Source of the DNA: CAVVGZ01 sp963841845
GTDB lineage: Bacteria; Chloroflexota; Anaerolineae; Anaerolineales; Anaerolineaceae
Length of the DNA stretch: 64,000 nt
NCBI GenBank assembly: GCA_963841845.1
Contig: CAWJEG010000008.1
Coordinates: 186,001-250,000 of the forward strand
Direction: 5' to 3'
Under the pieces are notes generated by a model, which was not told where the DNA came from, searched no databases, and was given only the letters and a program-made list of their open reading frames with translations. Positions 34,818 through 43,981 of this stretch are shown here, one piece after another; position 1 is the first letter of the stretch, and every line of letters starts with the position of its first letter. A program made the position numbers and the translations under genes.

Positions 34818-35498
34818 ATGGACGGTGCCCAGAAATATCAATCCCTCTGTGATCAAATGGTTCGGGAACAAATCGAACGCCGGGGAATCAAGAACCAGCG
34901 TTTATTGAATGCACTGCGGGAAATCCCGCGGCATCGATTTGTGCCGGAGCAAATTTCTCATATGGCATATGAGGATTGTCCATTAGCCATTGGCGATGGG
35001 CAGACGATATCCCAGCCATACATTGTTGCCCTGATGACAGACTTGTTAGAGCTTAGGGGGGGTGAAAAAGTGCTGGAAATAGGCACCGGTTCCGGATACC
35101 AGGCGGCAGTTCTGGCCAAGCTTGCCCAACAAATTCACTCGGTCGAAAGACTTGAAAGCCTTGCCGGGAATGCTGCCAGAATCCTGGCGGAACTTGCTCT
35201 TAAAAATGTCCAGATCCACCTGGGGGATGGTTCGAAAGGTTGGGAAGCGGCAGCGCCGTACGATGGAATTTTGGTCACGGCTGCGGCCCAAAAAGTCCCC
35301 AAACCCCTGCTGGACCAGTTAGCCGAGAAGGGCCGGCTGGTTATTCCGGTGGGAAGCCGGATGAACCAGGATCTGGAGGTCTGGCAGAAGCAAGGCGACC
35401 AGTATTTCCATAGATCTGTCCTTGCGGTTGCCTTTGTGCCGCTGCGCGGCGAATTGGGCTGGACCCTAAAGGACTGGGAAGAGTCCAGTTATTGGTAA
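34818..35498 (+). CDS. pcm: Protein-L-isoaspartate O-methyltransferase
   Basis: A 226-aa SAM-dependent methyltransferase that starts repair of isoaspartyl residues in aged proteins. Motifs are ALREIPRHRFVPE, the substrate loop IGDGQTISQPYIVALM, motif I LEIGTGSGYQAAVLA, DGSKGW and ILVTAAAQKVPKPLLDQL. The C-terminal VPLRGELGW differs from the common VPMVG form but is in place. About 100 bases after mutY with its own leader; a hairpin follows the stop. Confidence 0.93.
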   Translation: MDGAQKYQSLCDQMVREQIERRGIKNQRLLNALREIPRHRFVPEQISHMAYEDCPLAIGDGQTISQPYIVALMTDLLELRGGEKVLEIGTGSGYQAAVLAKLAQQIHSVERLESLAGNAARILAELALKNVQIHLGDGSKGWEAAAPYDGILVTAAAQKVPKPLLDQLAEKGRLVIPVGSRMNQDLEVWQKQGDQYFHRSVLAVAFVPLRGELGWTLKDWEESSYW

Positions 35499-35533
35499 AA
35501 TCAGGCTAAGCCAGGTTGTTCTCAGCCTGATTT
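35498..35533. terminator. Hairpin between convergent pcm and RNase J genes
   Basis: A 10-bp stem AAATCAGGCT / AGCCTGATTT with a 16-base loop and short T runs on both strands, between two convergent genes. Confidence 0.6.
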
Positions 35534-35539
35534 CTTGAA

Positions 35540-37180
35540 TTATATTTTTGTTATGGTCACAAGGACATAGGGGGAGCGCTGCGTTTCATCGTATATATAT
35601 TTACGGACAGCATTTTCAACATCACGCTGTAGATTATTATTGGTCCTTAAGGCGGCTTCCTTAATCTCTTTTTGGGCAGTGGAAAATAATTTATTCGATT
35701 CACTGGCAAGGATAAAACCACGTGTAATTATTTCCGGATCATCTAAAATCTTGCCAGTAGCAGAATCCACTGTGAGATTCACAAGGACGACGCCTTCTCT
35801 GGATAGAATTTCCCGTTCACGGATTATAGATGGTTCGATATCTACTTTACCGGTTGAGTCTATCAGAATTGCACCCGTGGGCACCCGTCCATTCAGTGCA
35901 ATCTGATTCTTACCCACCTCGACTACCTGGCCATTTTCGACAATCATAATATTTTCTTTCGGAATACCCAATTGTTGGGCAAGCCGTCCATGCTGAACAA
36001 GGTGGCGCAATTCCCCATGTATGGGAATGAAGAATTTGGGTTTCACAAGATTAATCATCAATTTCATTTCTTCCTGGCTGGCATGCCCGGAGACATGCAC
36101 CGGGGCGACCTGTTCATAGACCACGTTCGCTACCTGTTGGAATAAACGATTGATTACCTGGAATACTTTTTCCTCATTACCCGGGATAATCTGGGAGGAT
36201 AGAATCACCGTATCATCCGGTTTCAAATCGAAAATACGGTTGGTGCCTGTTGAAAGACGGCCCATGATGGAGGTTGGTTCTCCCTGCGTTCCAGTACACA
36301 TGATTACCAGCTTATCATCCGGTATGCTTTGAATTTTATCGGGGCGTATAAACATTTCATCAGGTATATCCAGGTAGCCCATTTTCCGGGCAATTTTTGC
36401 ATTGTCAATCATGCTTGTTCCGGCGAAAGCAATTTTCCTGCCGTGGCGTGCGGCTGCATTGGCTGCCTGCTGCATACGGGAAATCAGGGAGGCAAAGGAA
36501 GCAATGATGATTCTGCCAGGCGCTTTCCGAAATTCTTCTTCGAATGCTCCGTCAACTACCCTTTCAGAGGCAGTCCAGCCAGGTTTTACCGAGTTTGTGG
36601 AGTCAGAAAGCAATGCCAGGACATTACGCTTTGAAAACTCAGCCAGTTTGGCAAAGTCAGTTGGCCAATTATCCACAGGTGTCTGATCAAATTTGTAATC
36701 GGAGGTATGGACGATCAACCCAACCGGGGTTTGAATCCCCAACCCGACGGAATCGGGAATGGAATGGGAGACATGGAAAAATTCAACCTGGAATACACCA
36801 ATCTTTTTTCCTTCACCTGCCTGAACAGTGTTGATTTTTACATCTTTAAGTAAACCCTTGCGGGCAAGCTTAACTTCCATCAGCCCACGCGTGAGCGGAG
36901 TGGTATAAATAGGCGCCGCCAATTCCTCTACGACATGGGCGATTGCACCCAGGTGGTCTTCATGCCCATGTGTAATCACGATCCCGCGTACTTTTTTGCG
37001 GTTTTCCCGAAGATACTGAATATCCGGGATGATATAGTCGATCCCCAGCAAATCATTTTCAGGGAATGCCATACCTGAATCGACGACGAGAATATCTCCG
37101 CCGAACTCATACACCATCATATTTTTACCGATTTCCCCCAGACCACCCAGGGGAATAATTCTTAACATTTTTTCTTTCAC
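35540..37180 (-). CDS. rnj: Ribonuclease J
   Basis: A 546-aa beta-CASP metallo-beta-lactamase exo/endoribonuclease for mRNA decay and rRNA maturation. Motifs are IPLGGLGEIGKNM, the zinc motif THGHEDHLGA, the aspartate in SDSTN, the beta-CASP part (CTGTQGEPTSIMGRL; SSQIIPGNE) and the HVSGHASQEE histidines. The C-terminal domain is complete. I chose GTG at 37180 (KEKMLRIIPLGG) because GAGG lies 6 bases upstream; the ATG at 37168 lacks a good site. A terminator hairpin lies in the leader about 80-110 bases before the start. Confidence 0.94.
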   Translation of the reverse strand: MKEKMLRIIPLGGLGEIGKNMMVYEFGGDILVVDSGMAFPENDLLGIDYIIPDIQYLRENRKKVRGIVITHGHEDHLGAIAHVVEELAAPIYTTPLTRGLMEVKLARKGLLKDVKINTVQAGEGKKIGVFQVEFFHVSHSIPDSVGLGIQTPVGLIVHTSDYKFDQTPVDNWPTDFAKLAEFSKRNVLALLSDSTNSVKPGWTASERVVDGAFEEEFRKAPGRIIIASFASLISRMQQAANAAARHGRKIAFAGTSMIDNAKIARKMGYLDIPDEMFIRPDKIQSIPDDKLVIMCTGTQGEPTSIMGRLSTGTNRIFDLKPDDTVILSSQIIPGNEEKVFQVINRLFQQVANVVYEQVAPVHVSGHASQEEMKLMINLVKPKFFIPIHGELRHLVQHGRLAQQLGIPKENIMIVENGQVVEVGKNQIALNGRVPTGAILIDSTGKVDIEPSIIREREILSREGVVLVNLTVDSATGKILDDPEIITRGFILASESNKLFSTAQKEIKEAALRTNNNLQRDVENAVRKYIYDETQRSPYVLVTITKI

Positions 37181-37582
37181 AATTAACCTCAAAATTTACA
37201 AAAATAAGTTCAGGTAAGGGAAATTATCCATTATTTAATATTCAGTAGTGCTTATAAAAAAATCCCCGGGGTAGATTTCAACCGGGGATTCAGTACCATT
37301 TCCTGTTTTACTAAAAAATGCTTCATTAAAGGACTACTTTTCACCTGAAAAACAAATCTACACAATTTATTATGGTTGTATCTTAACACAAATGATCAAT
37401 TTTGTCAAAAAATGGCAAGAATATGTTCATAACCTATTTAATCCTATTTTGGAGAATATGTGATGCTGCAATCATCCCGTTGCTTTTCATAATTAATTAC
37501 AGAAACCAGGCTGGGACAACGTTAAAAAAAATGAATTTTGGAATCCCAAAATTTGATATATATAAGGATAGCTTAAAAATAA
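37181..37582. other. rnj leader and flanking intergenic DNA
   Basis: AT-rich region between the Vms1-like gene terminator and rnj, both on the - strand. It holds one intrinsic terminator (37261-37290) with no gene in front of it. A 64-codon + strand frame at 37402-37596 is AT-rich, lacks a ribosome-binding site and is not accepted. Confidence 0.45.
37256..37290 (-). terminator. Intrinsic terminator in the RNase J leader
   Basis: On the - strand, AATCCCCGG pairs with CCGGGGATT around a 12-base loop, followed by seven T's. No gene on this strand ends just before it, since the upstream gene has its own terminator. It therefore looks like a leader attenuator or the end of a small RNA. Confidence 0.75.
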
Positions 37583-37612
37583 AGCGGGTATGGTAATTAT
37601 CCAATACCCGCT
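37583..37612 (-). terminator. Terminator of the Vms1/eRF1-like gene
   Basis: Perfect 9-bp stem AGCGGGTAT / ATACCCGCT followed on the - strand by TTTATTTTTA, 19 bases after the stop codon. Confidence 0.8.
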
Positions 37613-37630
37613 GATTTGCCGGGATATATA

Positions 37631-38722
37631 TTAATACCTCAGGTATGCTCCGATTGATCCTTCAGCCAGCAGGGGTGTGTCGGTGTGGACTACTTCCACA
37701 TCACCCCCATGCATCAATACGGCTCCGACTACCAGGTCAACCACATCACTGACGGCTTCAATATCATCCTCGCATATTGCGGTTTCCCTGGTAAGCATCA
37801 ATCCATGCTCCGGGCAGCGGTAACCGGGCCAATGGTAATCTTCAGCGATAACAAGGGTACCCACTTTATTATCATTTACGGCTGCCAGGGTATCCTCCAA
37901 TCCAAGGACGGCATTGTTCATCTTTTTTGCACTGGTGATTAAATCGTTTACGAGATGGACTTCGCGTTTCATTTCAGAGCGAAGGCCTATCTCCAAAGCC
38001 TTATCCAATACTTCGCCATGGCTGGCATTCATCCCCATGGCAAAAGTTCCGACGATGAGGCTTTGCCAGGATTTTGGGAGGTAATTGAGGAACAATGCGG
38101 TGTTATCGTCTGATCCACCAATCAGGATCCTGCGGATTTTATTTTCCTCGAAGAAAGATACGGCAAAATCGGCGGTGTCCCTCATATTGCGTTCAACCAG
38201 TTCATCCGGAGCGCGGGTACGTCCGGCAGTTCCGCCACGCCTGCCGGGGAAAGATGATGCACCGCCGCGTTTAACTTTTTTCACAAGCTCACCCAAAAAA
38301 CCTTCCTGTTCCTGCAGCTCACCAAGATGGAAATGGAAAAGCCGGGCACCCTGTTTGTCTACCAGGATGACCCCATATCTCCCGTAGTTTTCGAGCACAT
38401 TGTTAAGAGATCGGACACTAGGACGTTCGCTGACATGTACCAGGTCCTTGACCGGAACCTGCAGGGAAAATGACTTAAAAAAGTCACTGTCCTTGCAGGA
38501 AAAAATGGCCAAACTGCGTCCTGCCCAGTTATATTCATTATTTATGAAGTGATTGACAGCCTCAATATCCTCCGGTAAGTTGATGTTCTTTAGAAGGTTG
38601 CGCAGGCGAAGTTTGTAAGATTCCGCATTGCCCTGGGACGGGTCTGTATTCAAATAGACACTCAACATGAGGTGCGGGGCTTGAAAGTCCAATAATTCTT
38701 TGAGTTGGGATTCGGTAATCAT
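37631..38722 (-). CDS. Bacterial Vms1/eRF1-like (baeRF family) protein
   Basis: A 363-aa protein resembling bacterial archaeo-eukaryotic-release-factor-like (baeRF) proteins, related to eukaryotic Vms1/ANKZF1. The N-terminal region is LSVYLNTDPSQGNAESYKLRLRNLL. The middle VILVDKQGARLFHFHLGEL leads into a Gly/Arg loop (KRGGASSFPGRRGGTAGRTR) where eRF1 would carry GGQ. An RNase-H-like/L7Ae-like C-terminal half follows (RRILIGGSDDNTALFLNYLPK; TLVIAEDYHWPGYRCPEHG). GGAGG is 5 bases before the ATG. The family may act on stalled ribosomes or hibernation; no GGQ is seen, so hydrolytic activity is unproven. Confidence 0.7.
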   Translation of the reverse strand: MITESQLKELLDFQAPHLMLSVYLNTDPSQGNAESYKLRLRNLLKNINLPEDIEAVNHFINNEYNWAGRSLAIFSCKDSDFFKSFSLQVPVKDLVHVSERPSVRSLNNVLENYGRYGVILVDKQGARLFHFHLGELQEQEGFLGELVKKVKRGGASSFPGRRGGTAGRTRAPDELVERNMRDTADFAVSFFEENKIRRILIGGSDDNTALFLNYLPKSWQSLIVGTFAMGMNASHGEVLDKALEIGLRSEMKREVHLVNDLITSAKKMNNAVLGLEDTLAAVNDNKVGTLVIAEDYHWPGYRCPEHGLMLTRETAICEDDIEAVSDVVDLVVGAVLMHGGDVEVVHTDTPLLAEGSIGAYLRY

Positions 38723-38766
38723 AACAGCCTCCGTTTTAATAATTTTGGATTGGTTGAAAACTTGGC

Positions 38767-39963
38767 TTATCGACGCATACCTAATTTAATTACCAGATCT
38801 AATTCCCGGTTATTTCCCCGTATGATTGTCAGGGTTAATTCATCACCGGGACTTTTATTTGTCATTAAATAGCTCATAAGGTCTGCAAAAACCTGCACCG
38901 GACGGCCATCAACGGCAATGATCAAATCTCCCCCGGCTGATACACCAGGAATTTGAGAGCTTAACGTTCCTCCTTGAACGCCTGCGATATCTGCCGGGCC
39001 GCCGATTTCAACTCCGGTTACATATGCACCGGTTGCCTGTGAAAGTCCTAAGAGCTCCTGTTCTATTAGGGTAATACTGGGGCGGGCAGTAATACCAAGG
39101 TACGGGTAATCGTACTTTCCGTTCTCGATAAGGTGTGGGACAACACGCCGAATGATGTTGCCAGAAATAGCAAAACCAATCCCACTGTTGATGGGTTCTC
39201 CTGTATCATCCATCCCGCTGGTACGAATGGCGCGGTTTAAACCAATCACCTCGCCATTGAGATTAAGCAAGGGTCCCCCGGAATTTCCAGGATTTATAGA
39301 TGCATCGGTTTGTATGATATCACCGGCCGAATAGTAATTCCCTTCAGGAGACTGGCGGATGGAATCCAGAGTACGGCCTTTGGCAGAAACAATTCCTACT
39401 GTCATTGTCCCGCTCAGACCATAAGGATTACCAATAGCAACAACGGTTTGCCCCACTTTTAATTGGTCTGAGTCACCCAGAATCAGTGGGTAGAGATCCC
39501 CGGCTGATGCATCTACTTTAATAACGGCCAGATCGGAATCCAGGTCTTTACCGATTATGTCCCCGCGCAATTTCAGTCCGCTCGGAAAATCCACTTCCAG
39601 TTGTTCAGCACCAACAACTACATGGTAATTGGTGACGATATGACCTTGATGATCATAAACAAAACCGGAGCCTAATCCCCCTCCTTGCTGGGTTAGTGTC
39701 TGGATGGCGACCACACCCGGGCTGACATTTTCATAAAGTGAAACCAGGATATCCTGCATTTCTTCTTGATCGCCAATCAGGATAGAACCTGGAGTAACAC
39801 TTGGGATGGGGGATGACTTTGCTTCAACTTCTTTGGATGGAACCTGTGAAGCAGAGGCTGGAGTCGCCGGGATGATGAGTTGCTGCGGGATTGAAATTTC
39901 GCAAGCCAGGTTGGTTAGCAGTATTACCATTATGAGCAACCAGGGAATTGTTTTTTTCATCAT
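38767..39963 (-). CDS. DegP/HtrA-like serine protease lipoprotein with PDZ domain
   Basis: A 398-aa exported trypsin-like protease. The N-terminus is a lipoprotein signal (IMVILLTNLAC, Cys ~21), then a Ser/Pro-rich linker. The chymotrypsin-like domain has His in VTNYHVV, Asp in DSDLAVIKVD and the active Ser in NPGNSGGPLLN. One PDZ domain follows (PYLGITARPS...GDLIIAVDGRPV). It would sit on the outer face of the cytoplasmic membrane and degrade or chaperone misfolded exported proteins. The neighbouring gene encodes a DnaJ-like co-chaperone. Confidence 0.92.
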   Translation of the reverse strand: MMKKTIPWLLIMVILLTNLACEISIPQQLIIPATPASASQVPSKEVEAKSSPIPSVTPGSILIGDQEEMQDILVSLYENVSPGVVAIQTLTQQGGGLGSGFVYDHQGHIVTNYHVVVGAEQLEVDFPSGLKLRGDIIGKDLDSDLAVIKVDASAGDLYPLILGDSDQLKVGQTVVAIGNPYGLSGTMTVGIVSAKGRTLDSIRQSPEGNYYSAGDIIQTDASINPGNSGGPLLNLNGEVIGLNRAIRTSGMDDTGEPINSGIGFAISGNIIRRVVPHLIENGKYDYPYLGITARPSITLIEQELLGLSQATGAYVTGVEIGGPADIAGVQGGTLSSQIPGVSAGGDLIIAVDGRPVQVFADLMSYLMTNKSPGDELTLTIIRGNNRELDLVIKLGMRR

Positions 39964-40014
39964 AACCTTAATAAATCTACTGATAAAAACTACTTTTACT
40001 GATCGAATTAAACA

Positions 40015-40929
40015 TTAAAGCTTGCTCAGTTTTTCGAAATGCTCTTTTTGTTGGGAGGTCAGATTACGGGGGAGGTTGACTTTTACACGGACGTACAAAT
40101 CCCCATATTCACTGGTTCTGCGGATTTTAGGCATGCCGCGGCCAGCCAGCCGGAAGGTTTGTCCCGGTTGGGTTCCAGCCGGAATTGATAGGATCACATT
40201 CCCTCCGGGGGTTGATACGGTTGTTTTACCCCCCAACACGGCCGTATACAGATCAATTGTACTTTCGGTATAAAGATCGTTGTTTTTTAGCTCGAAATTG
40301 AGATCAGGGGCAACTGTGACAACCAGGATGAGATCTATATTTTGCCCGGAAAAGTCCGCCGGACCGGCACCGGACATCCGTATCCTTGTCCCATCCTTTG
40401 ATCCGGGAGGTATTTTAACCTCCAATCTTCTCCCGTTGATATCTAAAGTGCGCTTGGTGCCGTGATACGACTCGGGAAAACTGATTGTGATGGGTTGTTC
40501 ATAGGATTGTTTTGGTTGGACTGTCTGCCGTCTGCCTGTTTGTGTTTGACCGCGCATCCCGCCAAAAAAGGAATTAAAGAAATCGGAAAAACCACCCGCG
40601 AAAATATCTTCGAAATCCCCAACTTCCACGTGGACACCACTGCGCGGCCTTTGGGTGTACCATTCATCCCAGTTAAAATTACCGGACCCACCGGTTTTCT
40701 GCCAGCTTGTATATGACTCCCCTAGCTGATCATAACGGGCGCGTTTCTGGGAATCCCCCAGGACTTCATAGGCTTCGTTAATATCCCTAAATTTATCTTC
40801 GGCGCCTTTATCATTTGGATTGCGATCCGGATGATATTTCATTGCCAGCTTACGATAAGATTTTTTAATTTCGTCCGGGTCGGCTTTTCGATCCACGCCT
40901 AATAATTTATAGTAATCTTTGTAATCCAT
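40015..40929 (-). CDS. DnaJ-class co-chaperone without zinc finger (CbpA-like)
   Basis: A 304-aa type II J-protein. The J domain occupies residues 1-70, with YHPDRNP (HPD stimulates DnaK ATPase). A Gly/Phe-rich linker (IFAGGFSDFFNSFFGGMRG) follows, then two beta-barrel substrate-binding domains (LDINGRRLEVKIPPGSKDG; LSIPAGTQPGQTFRLAGRGMP) without the Cys-rich zinc repeats of DnaJ. CbpA-like proteins deliver clients to DnaK and sometimes bind DNA. No clear ribosome-binding site precedes the ATG. Confidence 0.9.
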   Translation of the reverse strand: MDYKDYYKLLGVDRKADPDEIKKSYRKLAMKYHPDRNPNDKGAEDKFRDINEAYEVLGDSQKRARYDQLGESYTSWQKTGGSGNFNWDEWYTQRPRSGVHVEVGDFEDIFAGGFSDFFNSFFGGMRGQTQTGRRQTVQPKQSYEQPITISFPESYHGTKRTLDINGRRLEVKIPPGSKDGTRIRMSGAGPADFSGQNIDLILVVTVAPDLNFELKNNDLYTESTIDLYTAVLGGKTTVSTPGGNVILSIPAGTQPGQTFRLAGRGMPKIRRTSEYGDLYVRVKVNLPRNLTSQQKEHFEKLSKL

Positions 40930-41492
40930 AATATCATTTTATTTTTATTCGGTTGGGAAAGCAATACAGATTCTTCATTATTAATAATACTCTTATGATT
41001 ACTTCAAATTCTATTATTTAATTATAAATTAGGTTCACAAACAATAATTTGTCTTTAGACACAATTGTACGAACTCATTGGCTATAAATAAGAGGATTCC
41101 AGGAAATTTGCCGGAATTATTAATGGGCTGATGATGATCAGGCCATTAATAAACAGGTGATTCAAAAAAGGAACAATGACTATCCTGTCCATATAGACTT
41201 TTTGTGGAGGATGGAAAATATCGAGGGGGGAATTGGATCGTCAAGTACTGCTAAAATAATTACTCTCCAAAAAAAGGGTCAAACCCTCCTGGATAAGCAG
41301 GATTGTCCTGTAAAATTAATCCCGCTGTTATATGGATTAATAGGAGCAGCTTTTCCTGATGTCTTAAACCCCTGTATCATTCCTGGTGAATTGGGATAAA
41401 ATTGGCAAGGAGAGTATCATTTATTCATATTAGAAATATTTTCCATTTAACAAGGGATTATTATTGTGCGTTTATTCGTGAAGGAGGTTGAA
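40930..41492. other. 560-base intergenic region upstream of the HlyD-like genes
   Basis: Divergent region between the co-chaperone (-) and the adaptor genes (+). It contains the strong hairpin at 41117-41152. An 80-codon frame (41157-41399) has no ribosome-binding site or family resemblance and is not called. Confidence 0.4.
41117..41152. repeat. Long imperfect inverted repeat (hairpin)
   Basis: Arms TTATTAATGG and CCATTAATAA (10 bp perfect), one mismatch, then CTGAT/ATCAG around a GATG tetraloop. No T tract follows on either strand, so it is not a typical terminator; an operator or RNA structure is possible. Confidence 0.65.
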
Positions 41493-42686
41493 ATGGGGAG
41501 AGGTTTATTAAAGCTGGTTTTTATTCCTGGATTTTTGATTATATTGATATCCATTCTGGCCGGATGTGGGAGTCAACCAGCTGCTGAGCAAACAGGAATC
41601 GCTCCGGAATCTGAAATCCAGGCAGCGGAAGGTGGAATTGTTGCAGAGGGAGAGGTTGTTCCGGTTCGATTTGTCTACCTTAACTTCCCGGCTGCCGGGA
41701 TCGTTGAAGAAATATTGTTTGATGAAGGCCAGGTTGTTGCGGAAGATGGAGTAATCGCCCGCTTGCAGGGGAAGGAACGCCTACAAGCTAACATTGCATC
41801 AGCCGAGTTGGAATTGATCAATGCACAAAATAATCTTGATGACCTTTATGAAAACTACGACCTTGATAAAGCCAATGCCCATATGGATTTTGTCGTTGGA
41901 CAACAAAGCCTGGAAGATTACATTGAAACACGTGAAGATATGGAAGCAGGAAGAGCCAGCCAGGATGCGATTGACCAGGCCTCAGCGGAGTATTACATAT
42001 CCCAAAACAGGGTAGAAGATTCAGAGGACGCCTACTATGAAGTAGACAATGCGGATGAAGCCAACTTAAGCCGAAACCAGGCTTTGTTAGAACTGGCGGA
42101 ATCCCGCGAGGTCCGCGATCAAAAACTGGCGGCATTAAACTGGTACCTGGGCAATCCGGATGCCCTGGAGCTTGCCACAGCAGATGCTGATATTGAAGTA
42201 GCGGATGCGCTTGTAAATAAACTTGAAATAGATTGGCAGAATCTTGAGGAGGGACCCGACCCGGATAAACTGGAAGTTGCCCAGGCACGTCTGCTCAATG
42301 CCCAGGCGCAGTACGATGCTGCCAAAAAGTCATTATCCGATATTGAATTAATTGCTCCATTCGGAGGGCAAATTGCCCAGAACAATTTAAAAATAGGCGA
42401 GCTGCCGGCTGCTGGCACACCCTCAATGATCCTTGCTGATTTATCACTATTTAGAATTGAAACAACTGATTTGACTGAACTGGATGTTGTGGATGTAAAT
42501 GTGGGTGATCCCGTGGTCATAACCCTTGACGCCATTCCCGATGCGCAATTTACCGGGAAGGTAGAGAGCATTGAGGAGTTGGGAATCAATAAACAGGGTG
42601 ATATCACTTATACCGCTGTAATTGTCCTCGATCAACAGGATGAGCGTCTTAAATGGAATATGACCGCTTCTGTGTTGTTTGAATAA
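41493..42686 (+). CDS. HlyD-like periplasmic adaptor lipoprotein, copy 1
   Basis: A 397-aa membrane-fusion-type lipoprotein starting MGRGLLKLV with AAGGAGG 5 bases upstream. The signal ends in SILAGC (lipid-modified Cys). A split biotinyl-lipoyl domain (VRFVYLNFPAAGIVEEILFDEGQVV; ELIAPFGGQIAQN) brackets a long helical coiled coil (~residues 100-270) containing EEGPDPDKLEVAQARL. A beta-barrel follows (IETTDLTELDVVDVNVGDPVV). Adaptors normally bridge an ABC or RND pump; no pump gene lies next to it. First of three tandem paralogues. Confidence 0.85.
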   Translation: MGRGLLKLVFIPGFLIILISILAGCGSQPAAEQTGIAPESEIQAAEGGIVAEGEVVPVRFVYLNFPAAGIVEEILFDEGQVVAEDGVIARLQGKERLQANIASAELELINAQNNLDDLYENYDLDKANAHMDFVVGQQSLEDYIETREDMEAGRASQDAIDQASAEYYISQNRVEDSEDAYYEVDNADEANLSRNQALLELAESREVRDQKLAALNWYLGNPDALELATADADIEVADALVNKLEIDWQNLEEGPDPDKLEVAQARLLNAQAQYDAAKKSLSDIELIAPFGGQIAQNNLKIGELPAAGTPSMILADLSLFRIETTDLTELDVVDVNVGDPVVITLDAIPDAQFTGKVESIEELGINKQGDITYTAVIVLDQQDERLKWNMTASVLFE

Positions 42687-42739
42687 AATTTGATAAATTC
42701 ACAGGTGGATTTAGCATTGCTTGAGAAATTGGTGGATCG

Positions 42740-43955
42740 ATGTATGAAATGAAGGAAATAAGAAGAACCCTCACAAAAATAGTGGGTTTATTCATCTTTT
42801 TTTTGCTTTTATTTTCAGCATGCAGTCCCGGTCAATCTGCATCTACCCCAATTGTTCCACAAAAAATAACTAACCCGGGTGCAAGTGCAGAACAAATAAT
42901 TGCTGAAGGTCAGATTGTCCCTTCTCAATATGTCGATCTCAGGTTTTCCGTACCTGGATTTGTCAATAAGGTACTCGTGGAAGAAAACAATCAAGTAAAA
43001 GCGGGGGATGTCATTGCGGAATTGGATGGCTCACGAGGAAATGGCTGCCCAGATATCAGATGCAGAAGCCCAGGTTCTATCTTCGCAGCAGGCACTGGAT
43101 GACCTGTATGAAGATTCGGCAACCAACCGGGAAGCAGCCAATCAACTATTGGCACAAGCCCGTCAGGACTTGCAGGATGCAGTTGACAAACGCACAAGCA
43201 AGATATACCAGAGAACTTCAAATTTAATTTTGGATGGAACCATTGCTCAGTATTATTCTTCATTAGAAAAATACAGTGAAGCCCTGGAAGCATTTGATAA
43301 AGTTGATTTTTTACCACCCGACAATGATATCCGAAACCAGGTGTGGATACAGTTAACAGAGGCTTCCAAAGCCACCTATGTGAAACGTGCCCAACTGAAT
43401 GAATTGTTATCTTATCCGGATGAACTATCAGTAGGGATAGCTGATTCAGCTATTGAAGTTGCTGAGGCGTCTTTTAATAAAGCCGAGAAAGATTACAACG
43501 AATTACTCGAAGGTCCCGACCCGGACAAACTGGAAATTGCCGAGGCAACCTTAAAGGCAGCTAAACTGCATCTGGCATCTGCCCAAAAAATGCTGGAAGA
43601 TTTGCAATTGAAGGCCCCCATTGATGGAGAAATTGTATCCAATGATTTGGTGGTTGGTGAATATTACCTGGCAGAAGCTTCGTCACCGGTTGTGCTGGCA
43701 GATTTTAATAAGTGGAACCTTGAAACAAATGACATTACGGAATTGAATGTCAATAAAATAAAACCTGGCGACAAGGTCACAGTTAAGATTGATTCTCTTC
43801 CCGACCTGGATATTTCCGGCAGGGTTATCAAAGTCGATCCTATTGGGGTTGAAAACCAGGGTGATATTACCTATACAGTGACGATTGCTCTTGATGGTAA
43901 TGATGATAGGCTGCGCTGGAATATGACCGGGGTAGTGATATTTGAGGCAGAATAG
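42740..43955 (+). CDS. HlyD-like periplasmic adaptor lipoprotein, copy 2, frameshifted
   Basis: Same architecture as copy 1: signal with lipobox LLFSAC, lipoyl half-domain (QYVDLRFSVPGFVNKVLVEE), coiled coil with LLEGPDPDKLEIAEATL, second lipoyl half (LQLKAPIDGEIVSND) and beta-barrel (ETNDITELNVNKIKPGD). The frame breaks at about 43028-43034: GATGGCTCACGAG contains one extra base. Removing it gives DGHEEMAAQ, matching DGLEEM/GKERLQ of the sister copies. The shift is one added base, like six others in the window, so probably a sequence error. About 404 aa when joined. Confidence 0.78.
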
Positions 43956-43981
43956 GTTATTTTGACCTACGGGATATCCTA

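Noticed and set aside
37402..37596. 64-codon open frame in the rnj leader region
   Set aside because: AT-rich, no ribosome-binding site, overlaps the terminator of the neighbouring gene; hydrophobic content reflects base composition.
41157..41399. 80-codon open frame upstream of the first HlyD-like gene
   Set aside because: No ribosome-binding site, no recognisable domain, and it starts inside the flank of a hairpin.
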